From Phosphoribacter sp037045055 (GTDB lineage: Bacteria > Actinomycetota > Actinomycetes > Actinomycetales > Dermatophilaceae), in the NCBI GenBank assembly GCA_037045055.1, contig JBAOHJ010000003.1, positions 620,001 through 684,000 of the forward strand: DNA of 64,000 nucleotides. Direction: 5' to 3'. A program made the position numbers and the translations under genes. This document shows, one piece after another, positions 33,846 to 41,239 of the stretch (positions are counted from its first letter, which is position 1; every line of letters starts with the position of its first letter). The notes beneath the pieces are model-generated. The model saw nothing but the letters and a program-made list of their open reading frames with translations. It did no database searches and was not told the origin of the DNA.

Positions 33846-34037
33846 TCACCACCAGGCGGAGTCCAGCTTGCTCTCGATGGCGCGCAGGTACTCGCGGCTG
33901 CACTGACCGCAGGTCCACACCACGCGACCGTCCTCCAGGCCCTTGGTCCAGGCGAGCATCGCCGCCTCGGTGCCGGCCGGCGACGGCGGCAGCCCGCGAC
34001 CGCACGTCACGCACACCACGGTGTCCTGGGCTGCCAC
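33846..34037 (-). CDS. Small zinc-ribbon protein
   Basis: A 63-residue protein from GTG 34037 with two CxxC pairs, VCVTCGRGLPP and WTCGQCSREYLRAIESK, spaced as in a zinc ribbon. The central part is neutral and the end is Trp-rich (SAWW). It is convergent with the ABC1 kinase gene with 16 bp between stops. No function is known to me. Coding is supported by the paired cysteines and by typical third-position GC. Confidence 0.75.
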   Translation of the reverse strand: MAAQDTVVCVTCGRGLPPSPAGTEAAMLAWTKGLEDGRVVWTCGQCSREYLRAIESKLDSAWW

Positions 34038-34134
34038 GGACCAAGTGTGCCCGGCTGCAGCCCCGCGCGGAAGCGCTGCCACCGACGACTTCGCCCGGTG
34101 GTGCTGGCCAGGCCGGCCTCGTGCCGGCGCGGCG

Positions 34135-35595
34135 CTATCTGCGGCCGACGCCCAGCAGCGCGGCCAGCCCCAGCGCGCTGCGCGGTTCGTATGCCGTCGT
34201 CCACAGCCCGCCGTGCACCGCGGCATCCGCCTCGTCCTGCCACGGTGAGGCAGACGCCGGTCGACCCGCCCGCAGGTCGTGCACGAGCAACACGGCCATC
34301 AGTGCCCTGGCCGTGTCCGGGTCGAACACCTCGATCCCGAACCGGTGGGCGCCGACATAGGCGGCGGCCAACGCCCGGTTGCCCAGCACGGAGCGGCTGC
34401 GCGTCGGCGGCGCGACGTGCCCCGACACGTTGGCGCCGGTGGCCCGGGTCACCGTGGCCCGCCAGCGCTGGATCCGCCGGGCGAGCAGGTAGTTCGGACC
34501 CTGGTGGACGATGACCGAGTCGTTGATGCCCGGCTGCGCCCCGGGCACGTAGTTGCGGGTGAGCAGGCGGCCGCCGCTGAGCGCCCGCATCGGTGCGCGG
34601 ACCACGCGGCTGACCGTGCTGGTGTCCCAGGCGCGCGCCGACAGCCGCACCGCCTCGGCGGGCACCGCGAACACGTCGGTGGGGCTGGCCAGCAACGCCA
34701 AGGCCAGACCCGGCCGCTGCGCCTGCACCTGGGCGACGAGCGCGTCGGCGGCCACGGCCAGCCGCACGTCGAGGGCAGCCCGGGCATGGACGTAGCTGCC
34801 CATGACGAAGTCCCGGGGCATCGACCCCAACCAGGTGGCGGCGGTCACCGGCTCGGCCAGCAGATCGATGCCGGCCCGGTCGGCCGGTGGGCCGGCCTGC
34901 GGGCTCATCGGCACGTGCATCCGCCCGGCGCCCTTGCGGGCCGCCGCCAGCAACCCGGTCCAGACTGCCCGTGCCGGCCGGTCCACGGCCACGACGTCCG
35001 CACCCCAGCGCAGCAACCAGGGCACCGGGCCCAGCTCGGCCCCGGCGCCCAGGGCGACGAAGGTGACATCGCGCAGGTCGAGCCAGTCGGGGTTGGCCAG
35101 GACCCGGTCGATCGCCTCGCCGACCGTCGGGTCGACCTTGCCGTCGTTGAGCCACGCGGACACCCTGCGGCGCACGTCGGCCCCGCTCAGGACGCGCCCG
35201 CGCCAGGGCAGCAGCACCTCTCGCTCGCGAGGTGCCGCGCCGTCGACCACCTCGGTGTGCAGTGGTCGGGCCGCCTCGGCGAACGCCGCGGACAGCGGTC
35301 CCTCGCCGTCCGGTCCCCCCCACCGCATCCGCCCGTGGAGCGCAGCCAGCCCGCCGCGAGCGATCTCGAGGGCATCGGCGGGGGCGGTCACGCCGGCCTC
35401 GACGAGTCGGCGGAAGTGGGTGGGATAGCCGCTGCGCCAATGGGTTTCGCCCTCGGCCGCCCGAGCACCCACGGGGTCGACACCGCGCAGCGCGTCGGCG
35501 ACCACGGCTCGGCCGAGCCGGCTCGTGCTGCGCCGGCCGGCGATGACGGGGAACGCGACGAAGCGATCCCAGGGCGGCCCGTCGCGATCAGCCAC
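34135..35595 (-). CDS. Conserved hypothetical protein with a possible Rossmann-like core
   Basis: A 486-residue protein I cannot assign. The middle region DVTFVALGAGAELGPVPWLL followed by WGADVVAVDR has the strand-loop-helix-strand-acid look of a nucleotide- or SAM-binding fold (about residues 155-185). The N-terminal FPVIAGRRSTSRLGRAVVAD and the late GQPGINDSV-like segment PGAQPGINDSVIVHQGPNYLL are other conserved-looking blocks. There is no signal peptide. GTG 35595 overlaps the stop of the HhH-GPD glycosylase gene by 8 bp, so the two are co-translated, which hints at a DNA-related or nucleotide-related role (inference). Confidence 0.75.
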   Translation of the reverse strand: MADRDGPPWDRFVAFPVIAGRRSTSRLGRAVVADALRGVDPVGARAAEGETHWRSGYPTHFRRLVEAGVTAPADALEIARGGLAALHGRMRWGGPDGEGPLSAAFAEAARPLHTEVVDGAAPREREVLLPWRGRVLSGADVRRRVSAWLNDGKVDPTVGEAIDRVLANPDWLDLRDVTFVALGAGAELGPVPWLLRWGADVVAVDRPARAVWTGLLAAARKGAGRMHVPMSPQAGPPADRAGIDLLAEPVTAATWLGSMPRDFVMGSYVHARAALDVRLAVAADALVAQVQAQRPGLALALLASPTDVFAVPAEAVRLSARAWDTSTVSRVVRAPMRALSGGRLLTRNYVPGAQPGINDSVIVHQGPNYLLARRIQRWRATVTRATGANVSGHVAPPTRSRSVLGNRALAAAYVGAHRFGIEVFDPDTARALMAVLLVHDLRAGRPASASPWQDEADAAVHGGLWTTAYEPRSALGLAALLGVGRR

Positions 35596-36157
35596 GAGCG
35601 GCGGCCTTCTGCTCCTTCTTGAAGGCGCGGACCTTGTCCAGCGATTCCCGGTCGACGACGTCGGCCACCGACCGGAACGATCCGGGCTCGGCATACGGGC
35701 CGATCGCCTCGCGCCAGCCCTCGGGCCGGACCCCGAGCTGCTTGCCCAGCAGGGCCGCGAAGATCCGGGCCTTCTGGGCGCCGAAGCCCGGCAGCGCCTG
35801 GAGTCGGGCCAGCAGCTCGTCGGCCCCGTCGGCGGTGGTCCAGAGCCGCTCGGCCTGACCCTCGTAGCGCGCCACCACGGCGGCGGCCAGCTGCTGCACC
35901 CGTCCGGCCATCGACCGGCCGTAGCGGTGGATCGCCGGGGGTCTCGCGCACAGGTCGGCAAAGGCGTCGGGCTCGGCCGCGGCGACGGCGGCCGGGTCGA
36001 GGGTGCCGAACCGGTCCAGGATCGTGGCCGGGCCGGCGAAGGCCCGCTCCATGGGGAACTGCTGGTCCAGCAGCATGCCCACGAGCAGGGCGAACGCGTC
36101 GGTGCTGAGCACCTCGTCCGCCGCGGGGTCCTGGGCGATCCTCAGGTGCGCGTTCAT
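35588..36157 (-). CDS. HhH-GPD-type base-excision DNA repair protein
   Basis: A 189-residue small HhH-GPD protein. A core LLVGMLLDQQFPMERAFAG helix is followed by the helix-hairpin-helix ALPGFGAQKARIFAALLGKQLG (about residues 120-140). The Lys of the bifunctional glycosylases and the iron-sulfur cysteines of the MutY/Nth type are absent, which fits the compact actinobacterial subfamily. It should excise damaged bases. The end is basic (FKKEQKAAARG). It overlaps the following uncharacterised gene by 8 bp. Confidence 0.88.
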   Translation of the reverse strand: MNAHLRIAQDPAADEVLSTDAFALLVGMLLDQQFPMERAFAGPATILDRFGTLDPAAVAAAEPDAFADLCARPPAIHRYGRSMAGRVQQLAAAVVARYEGQAERLWTTADGADELLARLQALPGFGAQKARIFAALLGKQLGVRPEGWREAIGPYAEPGSFRSVADVVDRESLDKVRAFKKEQKAAARG

Positions 36158-36271
36158 CCCGTCAGGGTATGCCGCCGACCGGTCGGCGGCACCGCTGCGG
36201 TGCGGCCACCCCACCGGCTCACCGCGGCGCGGGACGCGCAGTCACGGCAGCGCGCTGCCGGCAGACAGCGA

Positions 36272-36307
36272 GGGCGGGCCCGCACGCTGGCGCATGCGGG
36301 CCCGCCC
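36272..36307 (-). terminator. Strong terminator hairpin at the end of the whiB7 unit
   Basis: GGGCGGGCCCGCA (36272-36284) and TGCGGGCCCGCCC (36295-36307) form a perfect 13-bp stem with a 10-nt loop, 29 bp after the stop of the small basic ORF on the minus strand. Confidence 0.8.
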
Positions 36308-36335
36308 GGTCCGGCGTGCCGCGGCGGGCGGCAGG

Positions 36336-36479
36336 TCACCGCTGGTGCCCGGCCCGGCGGGCGCGGCGGATCTCCAGCTGGATCAGCCGGGCGCCGCGTC
36401 GGACGCCCTGGATGCGCTCGGGGCGCACCCGCTGCTCGTGGCGCTCTCGCACCACGTGTGGGTTGACGATCTCGAACAT
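36336..36479 (-). CDS. Small basic protein downstream of whiB7
   Basis: A 47-residue, Arg-rich protein starting MFEIVNPHVVRERHEQRV. Coding is supported by a Shine-Dalgarno-like GGGAG eight bases before the ATG at 36479, by its position 75 bp after the whiB7 stop on the same strand, and by a perfect 13-bp terminator right after its stop. About a third of the residues are Arg or His, so it could bind nucleic acid or the ribosome. I do not recognise a family. It would be co-expressed with whiB7 if the intervening 75 bp hold no terminator; I see none. Confidence 0.55.
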   Translation of the reverse strand: MFEIVNPHVVRERHEQRVRPERIQGVRRGARLIQLEIRRARRAGHQR

Positions 36480-36554
36480 GTCCACTCCCGGTGGGTCTGG
36501 TCGCTGACTTCCTCGGCCGCCGCGACCCCGGTGCCGACGGGAGGTCGGCACCGG

Positions 36555-36845
36555 TCAGGCCGCGACGGTGTCGCACTTGCGCGGGCGACCTCGGGGCCGC
36601 TTGCGCGCGACGATGGCGCCCTGGACGAACAGCTGCCCGCCCCAGACGCCCCACGGCTCCGCACGCGCCTGGGCACCGGCCAGGCAGGCAGCCTGAGCCG
36701 GGCACCCCTGGCAGAGCGTCTTGGCGAGCTCGACGTCCGTCGGGCTCTCGGCGAACCACAGCTCCGCGGCGTACTCGCGGCAGGCGATCACGCCTCCCTG
36801 CGACAACGCGTGGGCCTGGCGGTCGATGAGCGCGGTGAGCGTCAT
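36555..36845 (-). CDS. whiB7: WhiB7-type iron-sulfur transcription factor
   Basis: A 96-residue WhiB-like regulator. The four cluster-binding cysteines are in IACREYA, CQGCPAQAAC and the spacing C-x(n)-C-x2-C-x5-C. The turn GVWGG follows, and the C-terminal AT-hook RPRGRPRK identifies the WhiB7 branch, which activates intrinsic antibiotic-resistance genes by binding AT-rich DNA next to -35 boxes together with the vegetative sigma factor. The start has an exceptionally good ribosome site (AAGGAGGTGA, 6 bp before ATG). A ~490-nt leader with its own small ORF and a terminator precedes it, so expression is controlled by attenuation. Confidence 0.96.
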   Translation of the reverse strand: MTLTALIDRQAHALSQGGVIACREYAAELWFAESPTDVELAKTLCQGCPAQAACLAGAQARAEPWGVWGGQLFVQGAIVARKRPRGRPRKCDTVAA

Positions 36846-36986
36846 CGCGGTCACCTCCTTGTCGTCCGGGCCGCTCGCGGTGGCGGGCGACCATGCGGTC
36901 TTGGTGCCGGCGCGCCCCGGTGGGGGCGGGCGCCGGGCTCGGTCGGTCGGCGGGTCTGGGTCGGCGGCCGGTCGCGGGCAACACGA

Positions 36987-37019
36987 AGGCCGCGGATCCC
37001 GGGTCGGGTTCCGCGGCCT
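36987..37019 (-). terminator. Attenuator hairpin in the whiB7 leader
   Basis: On the minus strand AGGCCGCGGA (37019-37010) pairs perfectly with TCCGCGGCCT (36996-36987) around a 13-nt loop, followed by TCGTGTT. It starts 19 bp after the stop of the leader ORF and 140 bp before whiB7. Its place fits a Rho-independent attenuator that is read through when translation of the leader ORF is disturbed. Confidence 0.75.
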
Positions 37020-37038
37020 GAGGTCAGACCTCGCCTGC

Positions 37039-37272
37039 CTAGGCGGGTGGTCTGTCGAGAGCGGAACGCACGACACCGGCGGCGTCGTAGGCCGGCACGT
37101 AACCGGCCCGGTCCTTGATCCAGTTGGCGGTCGCGGCCGCCCGGACGCGAGCGGACAGAGCCCGGCCCCGGTCGGCCAGGTGGGCGGGCACGAGGGCGGT
37201 GTGGCGACGGTCCGTCGGGTCCGCGCCGGTGCCACGTGCACCCGGCATCGCGGTCGTCATCGTGATCTCCAT
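37039..37272 (-). CDS. Upstream ORF in the whiB7 leader (77 codons)
   Basis: A small ORF from ATG 37272 with the strong ribosome site GGAAGGAGG nine bases upstream. The peptide is MEITMTTAMPGARGTG... ending NWIKDRAGYVPAYDA then VVRSALDRPPA. Leader ORFs of whiB7/wblC are known regulatory devices: ribosome stalling by antibiotics during their translation prevents the downstream terminator from forming. Here the stop is only 19 bp from the attenuator stem, the right place for such coupling. The peptide is longer than the leader ORFs I know of, so it may also be a real small protein. Confidence 0.75.
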   Translation of the reverse strand: MEITMTTAMPGARGTGADPTDRRHTALVPAHLADRGRALSARVRAAATANWIKDRAGYVPAYDAAGVVRSALDRPPA

Positions 37273-37344
37273 CGGGCCAACCCTCCTTCCCGTCCTCGTC
37301 CGGTTTCCGGCAGGCCGAGTCGACCAGCGGAGTGAGCGATATCG

Positions 37345-37384
37345 AGGGTAACCCGCGGGGCCCGAGGACACCAACATGTTTTCC
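37345..37384 (-). promoter_or_regulatory. WhiB7-type autoregulated promoter
   Basis: On the minus strand the order is an A-rich stretch GGAAAACATG (37384-37375), -35 TTGGTG (37374-37369), an 18-bp spacer and -10 TACCCT (37350-37345). An AT-rich element directly against the -35 box is the known WhiB7 binding layout, so this promoter is probably autoregulated. It starts 8 bp after the uvrD2 stop. Confidence 0.7.
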
Positions 37385-37391
37385 GACGTGG

Positions 37392-39626
37392 TCACCGATC
37401 CCCGGGCGGAGTCGGGCTGATGCCCCCGGATGTCGTTGTGTCGGAACGCTTCTCACGGGCACCCGGCAGCTCGGCCAGCAGGGCGAGGACCGCCGCGCCG
37501 TAGAGGTCGAGCTTGCGCGCGCCCACCCCCGGCACGGCGGCCAGCTCGCCGAGCGTGGCCGGGCACCGCTCGGCGAGCACCGTGAGGGTGGCGTCGGTGA
37601 AGACGACGTAGGCGGGCACGGCCTGCTCGCGGGCCACGCCCGACCGCCAGGTCCGCAGCGCCTCGAACACCGCCGGGTCATGGGTCGGCGGGCACGCCGT
37701 GCACCGCCCGACCTTGCGCTCGGCCGCGCTCGACAGGTCGGCGCCGCAGCCGCGGCATACCGACGGGGTCTTGGCCGCCGCGGCGGCGCGGCGCCCCGAC
37801 CCGGGCCGGGACCGGGCAGCGTCGCCGAGCACCGGGGCGGCGGCGTCGAGGAACCGCGAGGGCCGGCGGCTGGGGCGCGACCCGGGGGTGCGCGCCGCGG
37901 CCCACGACAGACGCAGCTCGCGTCGGGCTCGGGTCAGCCCGACGTAGAGCAGCCGGCGCTCCTCCTCCAGAGCAGCCGGCCCCTCGGCCAGGGCGATGGG
38001 GATGAACCCGTCGCTGGCGCCGACGAGGAAGACGGTGTCCCACTCCAGTCCTTTGGCCGCGTGCAACGACGCCAGGGTGACCCCCTGCACGGTGGGGGCG
38101 TGCTGGGCCGCGGACCGCTCGTCCAGCTCGCGGACGAGGTCGCCCATCCGGGCGTGCGGCTCCCCGGCGACGAGGTCGTCGGCGAGGGCCGCCAGCGCGG
38201 CGAGCGACTCCCAACGCTCCCGCACGGCGCCGCCGCCGGACGGCGGGGTGGGGGTCCACCCGGCCCCGGCCACCACGTCCCGGACCAGCTCGGGCAGCGG
38301 CACCGACCCGTCGTCGCTGCGCACGGCGCCACGCAGCAGCACCGTGGCCGCGCGGACCTCCGCCCTGGCGAAGAACCGCTCGCCGCCGCGCACCAGATAG
38401 GGCACCTGGGCCGCCGCCAGAGCCGCCTCGAAGGCCTCGGACTGGGCGTTGGTGCGCAGCAGCACCGCGATCTGCGCGGCCGGGTGGCCGCCGTCGAGCA
38501 GGGCGCGGATCTCGGCGGCCACCGCGGCCGCCTCGGCCGGGTCGTCGGGGTGGGCCCGCAGCGAGGGCACCGGACCGGGCGCCGACTGCGCCTGCAACTG
38601 CAGGGCGGTATGCCGCTGGCTGCCGGCCGTCCGCGCGCTGCGCACGACGAGGTTGGCCAGGCCGACGATCTGCGGCGTCGAGCGGTAGTTGCGCACCAGG
38701 TGGACCACCTGCGCCTGGGGGTGGCGCTGGGCGAAGGTCAGCAGGTGCTCGGGGCTCGCGCCGGTGAAGGAGTAGATGGTCTGGGCCGGGTCGCCGACGA
38801 CGCAGATGTCCGCACGCCCCCCCAGCCACAGGCCCAGCAGCCGCTCCTGCACGGCGTTGACGTCCTGGTACTCGTCGACGACGAAGTGGCGGTACTGCCG
38901 GCGCACCGCCGCCGCGACGTCCTCGCGGTCCTGCAGGATCCCGAGCGTGAGCAGCAGGACGTCCTCGAAGTCGATGACCCCCCGGGCCGCCTTGGCCCGC
39001 TCGTAGGCCTCCCACAGCCGGGCCATCGCGGTCGGGTCGACGCCGGCCGGGTCGCGACCGGCCCGGGCGGCCGCCGCGGCATACGTGCCGGGGGTGAGCA
39101 GACCGACCTTGGCCCACTCGATCTCGGCGGCCAGGTCGCGCACCGCCGTGCGGTCGGCCGGCAGGCGCAGGCTCGCGGCGGCCTCGGCCACGACCGGGGC
39201 CTTGGCCGCCAAGATCTCGGGAGCGGCCCCGCCCACGGCGGTCGGCCAGAAGTAGTGCAGCTGGCGCAGGGCCGCGGCGTGAAAGGTGCGCGCCTGCACC
39301 CCGGCCACCCCGAGGTCGCGCAGCCGGCTGCGCAGCTCGCCGGCGGCCCGGGCGGTGAACGTCACGGCGAGCACCCGCTGCGGCTGGTACACCCCAGCAT
39401 GCACGCCGTAGGCGATCCGGTGGGTGATCGCCCGGGTCTTGCCGGTGCCCGCCCCGGCGAGCACGCACATCGGCCCTCGGGGGCTCTCGGCGACCTGGCG
39501 CTGCTCGGGGTCCAGGGCCGCCAGCACCGCGTCGGCGCGGGCCAACGGCATCCCGGCGTCGGCGACGGGGGGCGCCTCGGGCGGTATGCCGCCCGGCGGG
39601 CCCGGGCGGGTGCGGCGGGGGGTCAT
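37392..39626 (-). CDS. uvrD2: UvrD2-type superfamily I DNA helicase with HRDC domain
   Basis: A 744-residue SF1A helicase. Walker A is AGAGTGKTRA (about residues 58-67), motif II is VVDEYQDVNAVQ, and motifs V/VI occur in LHAAKGLEW and YVGLTRARRELRLSW. Beyond the motor is the mycobacterial-type tetracysteine segment (CRGCGADL ... RCTACPPT), followed by a C-terminal HRDC-like domain (VPGVGARKLDLYGAAVL). UvrD2 is an essential 3'-5' helicase in mycobacteria. It lies immediately upstream of the whiB7 promoter on the same strand, the arrangement found in other Actinobacteria. Confidence 0.95.
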   Translation of the reverse strand: MTPRRTRPGPPGGIPPEAPPVADAGMPLARADAVLAALDPEQRQVAESPRGPMCVLAGAGTGKTRAITHRIAYGVHAGVYQPQRVLAVTFTARAAGELRSRLRDLGVAGVQARTFHAAALRQLHYFWPTAVGGAAPEILAAKAPVVAEAAASLRLPADRTAVRDLAAEIEWAKVGLLTPGTYAAAAARAGRDPAGVDPTAMARLWEAYERAKAARGVIDFEDVLLLTLGILQDREDVAAAVRRQYRHFVVDEYQDVNAVQERLLGLWLGGRADICVVGDPAQTIYSFTGASPEHLLTFAQRHPQAQVVHLVRNYRSTPQIVGLANLVVRSARTAGSQRHTALQLQAQSAPGPVPSLRAHPDDPAEAAAVAAEIRALLDGGHPAAQIAVLLRTNAQSEAFEAALAAAQVPYLVRGGERFFARAEVRAATVLLRGAVRSDDGSVPLPELVRDVVAGAGWTPTPPSGGGAVRERWESLAALAALADDLVAGEPHARMGDLVRELDERSAAQHAPTVQGVTLASLHAAKGLEWDTVFLVGASDGFIPIALAEGPAALEEERRLLYVGLTRARRELRLSWAAARTPGSRPSRRPSRFLDAAAPVLGDAARSRPGSGRRAAAAAKTPSVCRGCGADLSSAAERKVGRCTACPPTHDPAVFEALRTWRSGVAREQAVPAYVVFTDATLTVLAERCPATLGELAAVPGVGARKLDLYGAAVLALLAELPGAREKRSDTTTSGGISPTPPGDR

Positions 39627-39710
39627 GGCCGCTCGATCCTATGCAGGGTCGGCGACACCGGGCCTGCCGGTGGGTCGGCGCCCGACCGCCCGTGGCCTCG
39701 GGCCGGCACC

Positions 39711-39760
39711 GGCGCCCGCAGAGGGGGCCGGCTCAGGCGCCCGCAGAGCGGGCCGGCTCA
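39711..39760. repeat. 25-bp tandem duplication between ppk2 and uvrD2
   Basis: Two copies (39711-39735 and 39736-39760) beginning GGCGCCCGCAGAG differ at one base. They lie directly after the ppk2 stop codon. Confidence 0.85.
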
Positions 39761-39762
39761 GC

Positions 39763-40791
39763 TCAGTCCGCGGCGTCGGGCGCGGTGGCCTCGACATCCG
39801 CCGCGGTCGGCGCGCCAGGCTCGGGCACGGGCCCGGCGAGGTCGGCGGACGGCGGGTCGAGCGGCTCGACGGGGGCCGCGGCCTCGGGCCCGTCGCCCCC
39901 CGTGGGGTGCCCGGCGCCCGGCACGGGCGGGTCGGCCTTCTTGTGGTGCTTGGTCCTGGCCTTCTTGGGGGCGACCGTCTGCAGGGTGGCGGCGTGGTCG
40001 GGGACGTAGCGGTTGCTCTCGCGGGGCGGTCGGATGTAGCTCACCGCCTCGGGGCGGCTGGGGATGGGCACCGGGGTCGGCTCGCGGTGCTGGTAGGGGA
40101 TCGTCGACAGCAGGTGCGCGATGACGTTGATCCGCGAGCTCTTCTTGTCCTCGGACTCCACCGTGTACCAGGGGGAGTCGGACAGGTCGGTGAACTGCAT
40201 CATGGTGTCCTTGGCCCTGCTGTACTCCTCCCACCGGGTGATCGACTGCACGTCCATCGGGCTGAGCTTCCAGCGGCGCATCGGGTCGTTGGCGCGAGAG
40301 CGGAACCGTGCCTCCTGCTCGACGTCGCTCACCGAGAACCAGTACTTACGCAGGATGATCCCGTCGTCCAGGAGCATCCGTTCGAAGGACGGGCACTGGC
40401 GCAGGAACCGCGCGTACTCCACGTCGGTGCAGAACCCCATGACCCGTTCGACGCCGGCGCGGTTGTACCACGACCGGTCGAACAGCACGATCTCGCCGGC
40501 GGCCGGCAGGTGCTCGACGTACCGCTGGAAGTACCACTGGGTCTTCTGCCGCTCGGTCGGTGCCGGCAGGGCGGCGATCCGGGCCTGACGCGGGTTGAGG
40601 TACTCGGTCATCCGCTTGATCGCCGAGCCCTTGCCGGCGGCGTCCCGGCCCTCGAAGATGACCACGACGCGGGCCCCCGTCTCGATGACCCACTGCTGCA
40701 TCGTCACGAGCTCGGCCTGAAGCCGGGCCAGCTCCCTCTCGTAGGTCGCCGTGTCGAGCTTGAGGGTGCCGTTGGCGGTCCGTTTGGGCAT
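39763..40791 (-). CDS. ppk2: Polyphosphate kinase 2
   Basis: A 342-residue PPK2-family enzyme, which moves phosphate between polyphosphate and nucleoside diphosphates. The P-loop is FEGRDAAGKGSAIKRM (about residues 45-60), the Walker-B-like block is VLFDRSWYNRAGVERVMGF, and lid residues appear in LRKYWFSVSDVEQEARF. The single-domain length fits class I, which makes ATP or GTP from ADP or GDP. The C-terminal 80 residues are Lys- then Ala/Pro/Asp-rich and probably disordered. It sits between uvrD2 and the mycoredoxin gene, which are close neighbours in mycobacteria. Confidence 0.95.
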   Translation of the reverse strand: MPKRTANGTLKLDTATYERELARLQAELVTMQQWVIETGARVVVIFEGRDAAGKGSAIKRMTEYLNPRQARIAALPAPTERQKTQWYFQRYVEHLPAAGEIVLFDRSWYNRAGVERVMGFCTDVEYARFLRQCPSFERMLLDDGIILRKYWFSVSDVEQEARFRSRANDPMRRWKLSPMDVQSITRWEEYSRAKDTMMQFTDLSDSPWYTVESEDKKSSRINVIAHLLSTIPYQHREPTPVPIPSRPEAVSYIRPPRESNRYVPDHAATLQTVAPKKARTKHHKKADPPVPGAGHPTGGDGPEAAAPVEPLDPPSADLAGPVPEPGAPTAADVEATAPDAAD

Positions 40792-40892
40792 GGGCGAAAT
40801 TGTGGCACCGCCGAACCGGGCCGCGGTAGGTCCCCGCGGGCCCGGCGGCATACCCTGTCCGAGTCCGCCGCCCCGCCCACCGAGGAGACCCG

Positions 40893-41150
40893 ATGACCGT
40901 CGCACCCCCCGCCGCCGGCACGGTGACGATGTTCACCACCCCGTGGTGCGGCTACTGTCGACGGCTCAAGAGCCAGCTGGACCGGGCGGGCATCCGCTAC
41001 GCCGAGGTCGACATCGAGCAGGAGCCCGAGGCGGCCGACTACGTCATGGGCGTCAACGGCGGCGACCAGACCGTGCCGACGGTGCTGTTCCCGGACGGGT
41101 CGGCCGCGACGAACCCGTCGGTGGCGCAGATCCAGCGCCGGCTGGGCTGA
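40893..41150 (+). CDS. mrx1: Mycoredoxin (glutaredoxin-like thiol reductase)
   Basis: An 85-residue thioredoxin-fold protein with active site CGYC in TTPWCGYCRRLKSQL and the cis-Pro segment TVPTVLFPDG. In mycothiol-using bacteria this enzyme reduces mixed disulfides between proteins and mycothiol. The short length, the CGYC motif and the position near uvrD2, whiB7 and nudC match M. tuberculosis Mrx1. A GAGGAG ribosome site precedes ATG 40893. The gene is divergent from ppk2 with 101 bp between. Confidence 0.93.
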   Translation: MTVAPPAAGTVTMFTTPWCGYCRRLKSQLDRAGIRYAEVDIEQEPEAADYVMGVNGGDQTVPTVLFPDGSAATNPSVAQIQRRLG

Positions 41151-41212
41151 CCGCGCCACACGCCCCGACCCGCACCGCCCACCCGAGCAGGCGGCCGGCG
41201 GCGCGAGGCGAG

Positions 41213-41239
41213 TCCGCCCGGCTCAGGTGGCCGGGCGGA
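41213..41239. terminator. Terminator hairpin spanning the nudC stop codon
   Basis: TCCGCCCGGC (41213-41222) and GCCGGGCGGA (41230-41239) form a perfect 10-bp stem with a 7-nt loop that contains the nudC stop. It lies between convergent genes and may serve both. Confidence 0.65.
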
